The translations under genes were made by a program, and so were the position numbers. DNA of 64,000 nucleotides from Anaerolineales bacterium UBA6055 (GTDB taxonomy: Bacteria > Chloroflexota > Anaerolineae > Aggregatilineales > Phototrophicaceae), in assembly GCA_002428985.1 (NCBI GenBank), contig DIYL01000047.1, positions 62,001 through 126,000 on the forward strand. Direction: 5' to 3'. Positions 23,918 through 33,586 of this stretch are shown here, one piece after another. Positions within the stretch are counted from its first letter, which is position 1. Every line of letters starts with the position of its first letter. The notes below the pieces were generated by a model. That model ran no database searches, was not told the DNA's origin, and saw nothing but the letters and a program-made list of their open reading frames with translations.

Positions 23918-26320
23918 TTATTCGTAGGAGATGGCTTCGCGGATGCTGATTTGTGATGCACGGTTTGCAGGTGTGATACTCGCAATACTCGATACACTAA
24001 ATACAATCGCCGCCCATACAATCACCCCTAATGGTGTGAAGATAACAGTGAGTGGATTACCGAAGAGGACAATCCCCAAGATATTTGAGAATGCGAATGT
24101 CCCAACAATACTGAGAGGGAGTGCAATCACAAAACTCAGGATACCAATTAAGACACCTTCACCCACATACATCAGGCGGATCGAGTTACTGCCAGCACCG
24201 ACCGCCCGCATCACCCCGATTTCACGCGTTCGTTCAAGCACGTTCAAACTCATCGTACCCGCGAGACCTAGCCCCGCAACAATCGCGACCAAGACTGCCA
24301 TCCCCAGCAACATAATCACGAGCGAGTTAAAGCCATTGGTGATACTGTCGATAATGTCGTTGGTTAGGAACACATTGCCGACGATGAATCCACGGTCTTC
24401 CATATAATCGCTGACTTGATCAGACAATGGTCGGAATGACGATGTTGGAACTGTATCATCAACATCCATCAACAGATAGTCAGTTTGATTTGGTGTGCCA
24501 CGTAGGCGTGCAACTGTATCATAGTACGCATATAAATCATCACTTGCCTGCCCATTGACTTCCAAGATGCCGACAATATTAAAGTCTTCTTCCGTATCCC
24601 CGAATTTTAGTCGGATCGTTTCACCAACACCTAAATCTGGCTCATCTTCGAGCATAGTCGATGGGATAATGACATTAAAGCGATTATTGAGGGTATACGG
24701 GGGTAACCATGTCCCTGCAGTCATAATCGGGTCAACAAATGGCGATTCTGCAATTGCACCAAATAAATTGTAGTTTTCGCTCTCACTAAAGTCAGGGCGT
24801 TCACGTACAACTGATGCAGTTGTCCAACTTTCAACATACGTAATCGCAGGCGATGAATCCAAGATACGCCGTTCAATCGAGTCAACACTATATTGGTCGC
24901 CCATTGACATTTGAATATCAAATTTCGCCATATTCAAAAGGTCTTCGATGTTCGCTAACAACCCGTTACGGACATTCATCACACTGATAAAGACCGTTCC
25001 CGCAATCGTTAAGGTAAACAGGGTAATTGCTAGACGGGTCTTTTTACGGAATGTGTTACGGATTGCAACCAATGCCGGACGGTATAACCCGCCGAGACGT
25101 GTCAGTAATCGATCAAATGGGTTAGTGCCTTGTGCCGTGACGTTATCGCTGATGGCTGCTGCAGGGGTAACGGCTGTACCGCTGAGAATCGGACCCAATG
25201 CCGATAAGATAGGGACTAACAATGCCACTGACAATTCGATCATCAAGATCTCAAATGGAATATAAATCTCAGGAGTATTGTAATTTAGGAATTCACCAAA
25301 GAATGACAGGATACCTTCGGCTAGCCACAAGCTAACGGGGATCGCGATGAAAAATGCGAGCAAGCCAAGAATCGCGACCATCACTAAATAAATCGTGATG
25401 ATCTGGGAGCGTTCTGCACCGATAATTTTCATAATACCGATTTGCTTACGCTGTGCTGCCATGATGCCAGAAATCGTATTCACCACAAGGAACGCACTCA
25501 AGAATAACGATGCGGTACCGATAATTACCAGTACAGCAATAACAGCTTGGAGGATATCTCGCGCCCAAAAACCAGAGTCTTCGTTCACAACCATCGATGA
25601 AACTGTAATACCATTGTCGCGCAAATCTTCACGGATCAATGTTGCTAAGTCGTTCAAAGGCGGTACACCAAATGCACCTTCGTCCTCAGGGCGAACAACT
25701 GTCAATTCCATTTGATTTTCGTCAGTCGAGATCCCTAGATTAAATAGGGTTCGTTTTGTCACCCAAACAGGTGTTGTAATTGTACCGGGGTTAATCTGTA
25801 GACTATGGACTGTACCAACAACTTCTAATTCATGAATCCGATCGTCGAAGGTACGTAAGACCAGCATATCACCGATACCGACGCCGAGATTCTCCAAGAA
25901 ACTGCGTTCCAAGATTGCTTGATTACGTCCAAGCGTAAATGCACCAGCTTCAGGCGCGACCATATTAATACGGATATTTTGAATATCTTCATGGGCGATG
26001 AGTTGGGCAATTGCTGTATCACCATCTGTCGCTAGAATTTCAGCTGACCCGCTCGTGTAGGTTTGAATACCTGTTACGTAGGGTTGACGCGCGACGTATT
26101 GAATCAATAAGTCATCAATATCTGGAATTGAAAAGTCAATATCCGATGGGTTTGTTGCTTGAAATTCGACATCAAGACTGGTGTTAATCAAGCTACGTGC
26201 CGTAAATAACCCACCAAAAGCAAATACCCCGATGGCTATCGATAGCACAACGAGGATGGTACGGCTTTTATTACTCCACAGGTCGCGCAGAACTTTGCGC
26301 CAACGGGGGCTGATAATCAT
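23918..26320 (-). CDS. FtsX-like ABC permease, MacB type, copy A
   Basis: The 800-residue protein has an N-terminal membrane segment (about 18-40), a large external domain, three membrane segments with an FtsX domain (about 270-385), a second internal segment (about 430-450), a second external domain and a final FtsX domain (about 670-800). The short cytoplasmic helix before the last segments reads LNVLERTREIGVMRAVGA, the usual docking site. It pairs with the ATPase directly upstream, with three bases between them. Such systems export or extract lipids, lipoproteins, peptides or drugs from the membrane; the substrate is unknown. Confidence 0.9.
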   Translation of the reverse strand: MIISPRWRKVLRDLWSNKSRTILVVLSIAIGVFAFGGLFTARSLINTSLDVEFQATNPSDIDFSIPDIDDLLIQYVARQPYVTGIQTYTSGSAEILATDGDTAIAQLIAHEDIQNIRINMVAPEAGAFTLGRNQAILERSFLENLGVGIGDMLVLRTFDDRIHELEVVGTVHSLQINPGTITTPVWVTKRTLFNLGISTDENQMELTVVRPEDEGAFGVPPLNDLATLIREDLRDNGITVSSMVVNEDSGFWARDILQAVIAVLVIIGTASLFLSAFLVVNTISGIMAAQRKQIGIMKIIGAERSQIITIYLVMVAILGLLAFFIAIPVSLWLAEGILSFFGEFLNYNTPEIYIPFEILMIELSVALLVPILSALGPILSGTAVTPAAAISDNVTAQGTNPFDRLLTRLGGLYRPALVAIRNTFRKKTRLAITLFTLTIAGTVFISVMNVRNGLLANIEDLLNMAKFDIQMSMGDQYSVDSIERRILDSSPAITYVESWTTASVVRERPDFSESENYNLFGAIAESPFVDPIMTAGTWLPPYTLNNRFNVIIPSTMLEDEPDLGVGETIRLKFGDTEEDFNIVGILEVNGQASDDLYAYYDTVARLRGTPNQTDYLLMDVDDTVPTSSFRPLSDQVSDYMEDRGFIVGNVFLTNDIIDSITNGFNSLVIMLLGMAVLVAIVAGLGLAGTMSLNVLERTREIGVMRAVGAGSNSIRLMYVGEGVLIGILSFVIALPLSIVGTFAFSNILGIVLFGNPLTVIFTPLGVIVWAAIVFSVSSIASITPANRASQISIREAISYE

Positions 26321-26323
26321 AGA

Positions 26324-27181
26324 CTAACTAACTTCCTCTAACTGAGCTTCTTTTATTTCTTCTTCTTTATCAGTATCTGCACCGTTTTGGCTATGTGGGA
26401 CAATCTTCTGGATAGGGCGATGATCTTCTTTGTCGAGTTGTCCATCCGTAATTGTGATAACACGGCTGAGTTGCCCCGCGAGGTCATCATCATGGGTCAC
26501 CATCAAGAAGGTTTTACCCTGTTCAACTAATTTCTGGAACAGATCAAATACCTGTGCGGCGGTTTTACTATCAAGATTACCAGTTGGTTCATCCGCAACA
26601 ACAATTGGTGGATCATTAGCTAACGCACGAGCAATCGCCACACGTTGTTGTTGACCACCAGAAATCATGGTTGGTAATTTATCAGCTTGTGTTTCGACAT
26701 CCATCAACGCAAGAATATCTAACGCTTTTTCACGGCGTTCACGAGGGCTGTATTTATTGCCAAAGTCCATTGGGAGCATAACATTTTCGATGACAGTCAG
26801 GGTTGGCAACAATTGGAAGAACTGGAAAACCACACCCATATTTGTTCCGCGCCACTTTGCCATTTTGTTTTCGCTAAATTTGTGAATCGGCGTGCCATTG
26901 ACCCAGACTTCACCAGCTGTGGGGCGATCAATTCCGGTAATCATATTAATCATAGTAGATTTACCACTACCAGATTTACCGATGACACCAACAAATTCAC
27001 CCTTATTGATCTTGAGATCAATGCCTTTGAGGGCGAGGAATGGACCAGCATCTGTCTTATATTCCTTCTGAATACCCTTGAGTTCAATCAACATATTGTC
27101 GTCGGGCTGCGGTGCTGGAGCATTATTGCTATTTTGTTGTCCAGATGTGGACGATTGATTGTTACCAAAGATATTAAACAT
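26324..27181 (-). CDS. ABC ATPase, LolD/MacB type, copy A
   Basis: The 285-residue ATPase has Walker A GKSGSGKST, Q-loop VVFQFFQLLP, signature ISGGQQQRVAIARAL, Walker B IVVADEPTGNLD and H-loop MVTHDDDL. The ribosome site GGGAGGTAA supports the ATG at 27181. An odd polar N-terminal leader (MFNIFGNNQSSTSGQQ) precedes the domain and recurs in copy B. The tail after residue 250 is charged and not conserved between copies. It is the first gene of an ATPase-permease operon. Confidence 0.93.
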   Translation of the reverse strand: MFNIFGNNQSSTSGQQNSNNAPAPQPDDNMLIELKGIQKEYKTDAGPFLALKGIDLKINKGEFVGVIGKSGSGKSTMINMITGIDRPTAGEVWVNGTPIHKFSENKMAKWRGTNMGVVFQFFQLLPTLTVIENVMLPMDFGNKYSPRERREKALDILALMDVETQADKLPTMISGGQQQRVAIARALANDPPIVVADEPTGNLDSKTAAQVFDLFQKLVEQGKTFLMVTHDDDLAGQLSRVITITDGQLDKEDHRPIQKIVPHSQNGADTDKEEEIKEAQLEEVS

Positions 27182-27553
27182 TGGACAGGTTACCTCCCTA
27201 TAATTCTTGTCCCTATTCTATCTGTAATTACGCATATATTGCGTTAGGGTTTCATGATTGTGATGAAATTCACATATCTTTTTAATATATAGTATCTCAT
27301 AACATTCTTACAACACCAATAGCTATATCAAAGCGTAAACCAACACAACCTTTGGCTCAGATTTCAAAATTATAATACATGAGTTGACAGTGATGACGAA
27401 TCCATTATTAAGTGCTCATATTGATTTTATTTATAGCTCAGATAATAAGAATTTGTCTCTCAAACTCTGATAGACGATGGGATGTTGGGGAGATTGGAAT
27501 AAAAAGAGGGTAAGGACGATATTAATTTTATCGTCCGTCTTATATTATATTGG
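27182..27553. other. intergenic region between the two ABC operons
   Basis: The gap of 372 bases holds the terminator at 27514-27536 and, presumably, the promoter of copy A near its right-hand gene. It is AT-rich, and I see no other gene, repeat or clear operator in it. Confidence 0.5.
27514..27536 (-). terminator. probable terminator of ABC operon B
   Basis: GGACGATA and TATCGTCC form a perfect 8-bp stem. Read on the minus strand, it is followed within about ten bases by CTTTTTATT. It lies 18 bases after the stop of permease B. Confidence 0.65.
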
Positions 27554-29947
27554 TTACTCGTAGGAAATTGCTTCGCGGATGCTGATTTGTGATGCTCGAT
27601 TAGCAGGTGTGATACTCGCAACACTCGATACACCAATTACAATTATTAACCAGATGATAAGACCAACTGGTGTAAAAATTAAGGGGAGTGGATTACCAAA
27701 TAGGGCTGTACCCATTGCTGCCGAAAATCCGATTGTTCCTAGAATACTTAGTGGCATTGCAATCAAGAAGCTAATAATGCCAATAATGATACCCTCACCG
27801 ACAAAAATCATACGTATACTCATACTACCCGCGCCAACAGCACGCATGACACCAATCTCACGAGTACGTTCCAAAACATTCAAACTCATTGTGCCAGTTA
27901 AACCAAGACCTGCAACAATAGCAACTAATACTGACATACCGAGTAGCATGATAACAAGTGAATCAAGAGTACCTGTAACACTTTGTCTGATGTCAAATGT
28001 TAGAAAAACATTGACAACATTAAAGTTTCTATCTTCTAAATATATGATCAATTCATCAGCAATATTTTGATATTGCTCACCTTCGATTGAAGGATCAATA
28101 TTCAATAGAACCCGATTTGTTGTATTCAGTGTGTTATTAAAACGTGAGACAGTCTCGTAGTACGCATACATATCAGTTGTTGATTGCCCGTTAGTCTCTA
28201 AGATACCAATGATATTCCAATCCTGCTCATTGTTCCCAATCTTCAGACGAATAGTCCCACCAACAGTTAAATCCGGTTCATCTTCTAACATATTAGCTGG
28301 TATAACGATATTGTAGCGTGAATTATTTGTATAAGGCGGTAACCATTGTCCCTCTGTCATCTTTGGGATAACGAATGGCGAATCAGGATACATCCCGATT
28401 AAAGTGTAATTCGGGCTATCTGTAAAATCAGGTCTTTCTCTAACCACCGATGTTGTGAGCCATCCTTCGAAATCTACGATGACTGGAGATTCCAAGCGAC
28501 GTTCAATAGCATCCGTTTGGTAGGTTTGTCCAAGAGTCACTTGCATATCGAATTGTGACATATTCAATAATTCGTCTATATTAGCAACCAGCCCATTGCG
28601 CACATTAAGCATGCTGATAAATACAGTTCCTGCAAATGTTAAGGTAAATAGTGTAATGGCTAGACGAATTTTCTTGCGGAATGTATTACGAATAGCAACA
28701 AGAGCTGGACGATAGAACCCGCCCAAACTTGCAAGTAATTTATCAAATACATTTGTTGCCGATGTGGAAGCATGATCGGAAATGGCTTCTGCCGGAGTTG
28801 TGGCTGTCCCATTTAAAATTGGAATTAATGCGGCTAAAATCGGCACAAAGATTGCAACTGAAAACTCAATCAATAAAATCTCAATTGGGATGTAAATATT
28901 GGGTGTATTGAAGTTGAGTATAGTACCGAAAAAGCTAATGATTATATCAGCCAACCTCATACTAATTGGCACAGCAATAACAAATGCAATTAGCCCAAAG
29001 ATGGACACCATTACGAGATAGAGTACGATAATCTGTGTTCGATCTGCGCCAATAATTTTCATGACACCAATCTGTTTTTTCTGTGCAGCCATAATACCTT
29101 GAATCGTATTGATCACAAGGAAGCCACTTAAAATTAACGATACCAGTCCGATCAAAACAAGTATGAGAATTAGTGATGCTAAAACATCTGCACCCCAATG
29201 GGATACATCTTCATTTGCAGTCAATGATAAAACTGTAACGCCATTATCTTGTAGATCATCACGGAGCTGAATGGCAAGCTCCTCTACTGATGGAACACCA
29301 AACGCACCTTCATCACCTTCGCGTACAACTGTTAATTCCATTTGATTTTCATCTGTTGATAACCCAAGATTAAACAAGGTACGTTGTGAAACCCAAATCG
29401 GAATCGTAATGGTATTAGGTGGTACATTAAGACTGTGAACCGTTCCGGTTAAGGTAAGTTGATGGCGTTTATCATCAGCAGTCTGAATTGTTAGAACATC
29501 TCCGATTTGAACATCTAAGTCATCAAGAAAGCTACGTTCCAATAGAATTTCGTTTGCTCCTGGAAGCGCTGCACCAGCTTCATATGCAACGGTGTTGATA
29601 TGTACCTCATTAAAGTTCTCATAAGCGATGAGTTGAGATATTTCGGCTTCACCATCCCTAATGATGTCAACCGAATGGGTTGTATAGGTTTCAACACCTG
29701 TCACAAATGGTTGCCGTTCTACATATTGCACCAATAATGTGTCGATACCAGCAATTGTCATATCAATATCAGAAGGATTTGTTGCTTCATACTCAACATC
29801 AAGGCTTTGTATAATGAGTGTACGTGCTGTGAACAAACCTCCAAACGCAAATACACCGATGGCTATAGACAATACCACAAGAAGTGTACGGCTTTTGTTA
29901 CTCCACAAATCACGGAAAACTTTACGCCAACGAGGACTTAGTATCAT
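27554..29947 (-). CDS. FtsX-like ABC permease, MacB type, copy B
   Basis: The 797-residue paralogue of copy A has the same two-FtsX layout and nearly the same first 45 and last 130 residues, including LNVLERTREIGVMRAVGA. The external domains have diverged more, which is where substrate specificity is expected. It follows its ATPase with no spacing: the ATPase stop codon abuts this ATG. Base composition is more AT-rich than in copy A. Confidence 0.9.
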   Translation of the reverse strand: MILSPRWRKVFRDLWSNKSRTLLVVLSIAIGVFAFGGLFTARTLIIQSLDVEYEATNPSDIDMTIAGIDTLLVQYVERQPFVTGVETYTTHSVDIIRDGEAEISQLIAYENFNEVHINTVAYEAGAALPGANEILLERSFLDDLDVQIGDVLTIQTADDKRHQLTLTGTVHSLNVPPNTITIPIWVSQRTLFNLGLSTDENQMELTVVREGDEGAFGVPSVEELAIQLRDDLQDNGVTVLSLTANEDVSHWGADVLASLILILVLIGLVSLILSGFLVINTIQGIMAAQKKQIGVMKIIGADRTQIIVLYLVMVSIFGLIAFVIAVPISMRLADIIISFFGTILNFNTPNIYIPIEILLIEFSVAIFVPILAALIPILNGTATTPAEAISDHASTSATNVFDKLLASLGGFYRPALVAIRNTFRKKIRLAITLFTLTFAGTVFISMLNVRNGLVANIDELLNMSQFDMQVTLGQTYQTDAIERRLESPVIVDFEGWLTTSVVRERPDFTDSPNYTLIGMYPDSPFVIPKMTEGQWLPPYTNNSRYNIVIPANMLEDEPDLTVGGTIRLKIGNNEQDWNIIGILETNGQSTTDMYAYYETVSRFNNTLNTTNRVLLNIDPSIEGEQYQNIADELIIYLEDRNFNVVNVFLTFDIRQSVTGTLDSLVIMLLGMSVLVAIVAGLGLTGTMSLNVLERTREIGVMRAVGAGSMSIRMIFVGEGIIIGIISFLIAMPLSILGTIGFSAAMGTALFGNPLPLIFTPVGLIIWLIIVIGVSSVASITPANRASQISIREAISYE

Positions 29948-30766
29948 CTAACTGACTTCCTCTAACTGTGCGGGTAAGATTGGTTGAGACGGCTGATTAT
30001 CTTCATGATCAAGTAATCCATCAGTGATCGTAATGACACGACTCAATTGCCCGGCAAGGTCATCGTCATGGGTCACCATCAAGAAGGTTTTACCCTGTTC
30101 AACTAATTTCTGGAATAAATCAAACACCTGTGCAGCTGTTTTACTATCAAGATTACCAGTCGGTTCATCAGCAACAATAATAGGCGGGTCATTAGCTAAT
30201 GCGCGAGCAATCGCCACACGTTGTTGTTGTCCACCAGAGATCATCGTTGGGAGTTTGTCCGCCTGCGAGTCAACATCCATTAGGGCGAGGATATCCATTG
30301 CCTTTTCACGGCGTTCACGTGGGCTATATTTGTTACCAAAGTCCATTGGTAACATGACATTTTCGATTACTGTTAGAGTTGGCAATAGTTGGAAGAACTG
30401 GAAGACTACACCCATGTTTGTACCACGCCATTTTGCCATTTTGTTTTCACTGAATTTGTGAATAGGCGTTCCATTGACCCATACTTCGCCGGCTGTTGGA
30501 CGGTCAATCCCGGTAATCATGTTAATCATGGTCGATTTACCACTACCTGATTTACCGATCACACCCACAAATTCACCACTATTAATTTTGAGGTCAATAC
30601 CTTTGAGTGCGAGAAAAGGCCCTGCATCAGTCTTAAACTCTTTCTGGATGCCTTTAAGCTCAATCAATAAATCATTATCTTGCTGATTGAGTTTATTAGG
30701 TGTTTTGTGACTACTATTGTCTTGCCCATCAGCAGATGATGGATTGTTACCAAAGATATTGAACAT
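29948..30766 (-). CDS. ABC ATPase, LolD/MacB type, copy B
   Basis: I placed the start at the ATG at 30766, eight bases after GAGGATC, giving 272 residues and the same MFNIFGNN leader as copy A. A start 39 bases upstream lacks support. Walker A GKSGSGKST, signature ISGGQQQRVAIARAL, Walker B IIVADEPTGNLD and MVTHDDDL are all present. The middle 220 residues are almost identical to copy A. The TetR-family gene is divergent, with paired inverted repeats between them. Confidence 0.93.
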   Translation of the reverse strand: MFNIFGNNPSSADGQDNSSHKTPNKLNQQDNDLLIELKGIQKEFKTDAGPFLALKGIDLKINSGEFVGVIGKSGSGKSTMINMITGIDRPTAGEVWVNGTPIHKFSENKMAKWRGTNMGVVFQFFQLLPTLTVIENVMLPMDFGNKYSPRERREKAMDILALMDVDSQADKLPTMISGGQQQRVAIARALANDPPIIVADEPTGNLDSKTAAQVFDLFQKLVEQGKTFLMVTHDDDLAGQLSRVITITDGLLDHEDNQPSQPILPAQLEEVS

Positions 30767-30929
30767 TGTGACAAGATCCTCTCTAAAGATTACATATCTA
30801 CTCAAACATTACTTACACTAAACATAAGACAAAATCATATTATGAATTGGCAACATAAATAAAACACTGGGCACAAAAGGAATACCAAGAGTTTGTTTTA
30901 ATAATTTTGGGAAGAATTACTGAGAGTGA

Positions 30930-30947
30930 GTTGTATTTAAACGACAC
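30930..30947. promoter_or_regulatory. putative TetR operator, site 1
   Basis: GTTGTATTTAAACGACAC is an inverted copy, with two extra bases, of site 2 at 31011-31026. It lies in the divergent region between the ABC operon and the tetR-like gene. Confidence 0.5.
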
Positions 30948-31007
30948 CATGTCTATAAACTATAGATTACAAGGAATCGTGATGTGTTACAATAAACAAT
31001 ATGCGAC

Positions 31008-31026
31008 GTTGTGTCGTTTATACAAC
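31008..31026. promoter_or_regulatory. putative TetR operator, site 2
   Basis: The 19-bp GTTGTGTCGTTTATACAAC is itself palindromic at its ends (GTTGTGT against ATACAAC) and repeats site 1 in inverted orientation. It lies 20 bases before the chosen start codon of the regulator. Confidence 0.55.
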
Positions 31027-31045
31027 AATAATAGGAATATTGTCT

Positions 31046-31681
31046 ATGAAATCGACTTCAACTGATCCACGTGCTATGCGCACTCGCCAAAATCTACGTG
31101 AAGGGCTGATGGAAACAGTTGTTAAAAAACCTTTCCGTGAGATTACTATCAACGATATTGCAACCTCAGCCGGAGTCAACCGCGCCACATTTTATTTACA
31201 TTATGAAGATAAATATGACCTCCTCAATGACACGGCTAATACATTAGTCAAAGAAATTCGAGGTGAAGTTGAGAATGATCTAGGGTTTGATCCAACACAA
31301 ATGCCTCATTTAAAACCATTTGCGTTTCACCAAGATCGTATGACAATCTTGCTACATCATTTTAAGAAACACCGTGAATTTTATTTGGCTGTTATGGGTA
31401 AGAACGGTGGTGAGTCAATCTTCTTTAATTTATTCCGCAATGGAGCATCAGAATGGATTAAGTCAACCATGCGTGCATTTTTGCACTCTCAAAACAAAGA
31501 AGTAGATGAAGATTTTATTGACATGATGGTGCGGTTTCAAAGTGCTGGTAACTTTGATGTGATTATGTGGTGGTTAGAGCACGACACCCACGTACCGATT
31601 GATGTCATGGCAGAACGGATGGCACGCGTGACCCTACCACCCTTATTCCGGCTCATCCAGGGCGACGATTATCAATATTAG
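31046..31681 (+). CDS. TetR-family transcriptional regulator
   Basis: The ATG at 31046 gives 211 residues and places the operator-like repeats outside the gene. The N-terminal helix-turn-helix spans about 10-60 (ITINDIATSAGVNRATFYLHYEDKYDLL). The C-terminal part resembles the TetR_C regulatory domains of bacterial YcfQ/DhaS-like proteins. It probably represses itself and the divergent ABC operon B when its ligand is absent; this is inferred from position and repeats. Confidence 0.88.
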   Translation: MKSTSTDPRAMRTRQNLREGLMETVVKKPFREITINDIATSAGVNRATFYLHYEDKYDLLNDTANTLVKEIRGEVENDLGFDPTQMPHLKPFAFHQDRMTILLHHFKKHREFYLAVMGKNGGESIFFNLFRNGASEWIKSTMRAFLHSQNKEVDEDFIDMMVRFQSAGNFDVIMWWLEHDTHVPIDVMAERMARVTLPPLFRLIQGDDYQY

Positions 31682-31716
31682 TTGGATGTATGTTATCTCA
31701 AAAATAGGAGGGAAAT

Positions 31717-32148
31717 ATGGCAAAGCCAATGACAAAGGAAGAGATTCACGCCTTCATTATGGAGGGGACGCGTACAGGGAAAATTGCAACTGTTCGAAAA
31801 AGTGGACATCCGCATGTTGTGCCTATCTGGTTTATTATGGATGGCGACGACCTCATTTTTACGACGATGAACACCAGCGTAAAAGCCAAAAATATGGAGC
31901 GTGATGATCGTATCTGTATTTCGGTAGACGAAGATAAACCCATGTATACTTTTGTAAAAATCGACGGGACAGTTGAGTTTATGGATGTCACAGCCGAAGA
32001 ACGCGTCAAATGGGCAACAGAGATTGCACGACGTTATATGGGAGATGATAAAGCCGAAGAATACGGTAAACGTAACGGTGTCCCTGAAGAACATGTGGTG
32101 CGTGTGCGACCCACCAAATTATTTGGCTTAAAGGATCTGGCAGAGTAA
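31717..32148 (+). CDS. PPOX-class flavin/F420-dependent protein
   Basis: The 143-residue protein is a split-barrel flavoprotein of the pyridoxamine 5'-phosphate oxidase superfamily: GKIATVRKSGHPHVVPIWF, DLIFTTMNTSVKAKNM and the CISVDEDKPMYTFVKIDG strand follow the pattern of short F420-dependent oxidoreductases. It should reduce or bind a small cofactor-linked substrate in the cytoplasm. GGAGGG precedes the ATG. It lies 35 bases after the regulator and could be co-transcribed with it. Confidence 0.82.
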   Translation: MAKPMTKEEIHAFIMEGTRTGKIATVRKSGHPHVVPIWFIMDGDDLIFTTMNTSVKAKNMERDDRICISVDEDKPMYTFVKIDGTVEFMDVTAEERVKWATEIARRYMGDDKAEEYGKRNGVPEEHVVRVRPTKLFGLKDLAE

Positions 32149-32199
32149 ACTTTGAATTTGCTACATTTATTGAAATAATCACTTTTATAAGGAAACAAC

Positions 32200-32616
32200 A
32201 TGATGTTTAAACGACTAGCGCATGTCTGCATCGGTGCAGATGATCTTGCTGAAACCGAAAAATTTTACTGTGAATTACTCGGTATGGAAAAAGCATTTGA
32301 CTTTGTAAAGGATGACAAACCATTTGGGTTTTATGCCAAAGCTGGCGAGACAACCTATATTGAAGTCTTCATGCAAACCGAAACCGCTAATCTTGACCGT
32401 CCTATTATGAAGCACTTCTGCCTTGAAGTTGAAGATTTAGATGCTGTGATTGCGCATTGTAACAGCAAAGGCATCGAGACCTCTGCTAAAAAACAAGGTG
32501 GCGACCAAAGTTGGCAAGCATGGATTACAGACCCGAGTGGCGTGCGCATCGAACTCATGCAATATACCGACCAAAGCTCTCAATTTACAGGCAATACTGT
32601 AATCGTCGATTGGTAA
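32200..32616 (+). CDS. VOC/glyoxalase-family protein
   Basis: The 138 residues form two beta-alpha-beta-beta-beta units typical of the vicinal oxygen chelate fold: LAHVCIGADDLAETEKFYCELLG, then MKHFCLEVEDLDAVIAHCNSKG and ITDPSGVRIELMQY. Candidate metal ligands are His in the first strand (LAHV), Glu in YIEVF, His in MKHFC and Glu in IELMQ. The reaction (lyase, dioxygenase or resistance protein) cannot be told. AAGGAAAC precedes the start. Confidence 0.82.
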   Translation: MMFKRLAHVCIGADDLAETEKFYCELLGMEKAFDFVKDDKPFGFYAKAGETTYIEVFMQTETANLDRPIMKHFCLEVEDLDAVIAHCNSKGIETSAKKQGGDQSWQAWITDPSGVRIELMQYTDQSSQFTGNTVIVDW

Positions 32617-32648
32617 ATGTTGCAATCAACAAACCTGATCGGTTACGT

Positions 32649-32677
32649 TTGGGAGAGTAGACAAGGTTTGTTATAAT
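32649..32677 (+). promoter_or_regulatory. probable promoter of the DUF1028 gene
   Basis: TTGGGA (32649-32654) and TATAAT (32672-32677) are 17 bases apart, about 40 bases before the start codon. Confidence 0.5.
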
Positions 32678-32716
32678 CTGCGCGGGAGATTAATCAAATA
32701 TTAGTTGAGGTCGTAC

Positions 32717-33586
32717 ATGAACATCCATACCTTCTCTATTGTGGCTTATGATGCAAATGAAAACGCATGGGGTATTGCCGTGTCCAGCAAATTTCCGGCT
32801 GTAGGTGCAGTTGTTCCCTACGCACAGGCGGGTGTAGGTGCTGTTGCGACGCAGGCATTTGCTAAATTAGGGTACGGCCCCGATGGCTTGCGTTTGATGG
32901 CTGAAGGTAAATCCGCATCAGAGACATTACGCCTCCTATTAGAAGATGATGACCTACGCGAAAATCGGCAAGTTGGTATTGTTGATGCACAGGGTAATGC
33001 TGTCGCTCATACGGGTAAATTCTGTCACGATTGGGCAGGACACAAAGTTGGTGATGGCTTTACAGTGCAAGGAAACTTACTTGCAGGTGAAGGTGTTGTT
33101 GAATCCATGTCGCGAGCCTTTCTAACAGCCGAAGGTGAATTGGCGGATCGGTTGGTTGCCGCATTACGTGCTGGCGAAATTGCTGGCGGTGACCGACGGG
33201 GTAAACAAAGTGCTGCCGTTCAAGTTGTACGACCGAATGGGGGCTACGGTGGTGATACGGACCGCTATCTTGATTTGCGCGTCGATGACCATAGCGAACC
33301 TGTCAAACGCCTAACTGAACTTGTCGATATGCATCATCTCTACTTCCAGCCACCCCTGAAGTCTGATGCGATTAAAATTGATAAAGATGTTGCCAGAGAA
33401 TTACAGGCGATGATGGTCAAACATGGGTATATGTCAGGTACGATTAATGGTGAATGGGACGAAGTATGTCAACAAGCCTTCTGGATTTTGATCGCTAACG
33501 AAAATCTAGAGATGCGCTGGACACGCGAAAATAGTCAGGTGATTGATCGGGTTGCATTGGATTATCTGCGTGAGCGTTTAGGCTAA
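32717..33586 (+). CDS. DUF1028 Ntn-hydrolase-like protein
   Basis: Start at the ATG at 32717 (after TTGAGGTCG), 289 residues. A TTG four codons upstream is not needed. The DUF1028 part (about 1-215) has FSIVAYDANENAWGIAVSS, FPAVGAVVPYAQAGVGAVATQA and GNLLAGEGVV in the usual order. A C-terminal part (about 215-289) resembles a small peptidoglycan-binding-like domain (YMSGTINGEWDEVCQQAF), as in other DUF1028 proteins. Function is not established. It overlaps the end of the convergent membrane gene by nine bases. Confidence 0.85.
   Translation: MNIHTFSIVAYDANENAWGIAVSSKFPAVGAVVPYAQAGVGAVATQAFAKLGYGPDGLRLMAEGKSASETLRLLLEDDDLRENRQVGIVDAQGNAVAHTGKFCHDWAGHKVGDGFTVQGNLLAGEGVVESMSRAFLTAEGELADRLVAALRAGEIAGGDRRGKQSAAVQVVRPNGGYGGDTDRYLDLRVDDHSEPVKRLTELVDMHHLYFQPPLKSDAIKIDKDVARELQAMMVKHGYMSGTINGEWDEVCQQAFWILIANENLEMRWTRENSQVIDRVALDYLRERLG

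Noticed and set aside
23931..24407. Antisense frame opposite the permease gene
   Set aside because: The permease frame has clear family motifs, whereas the antisense frame has none.
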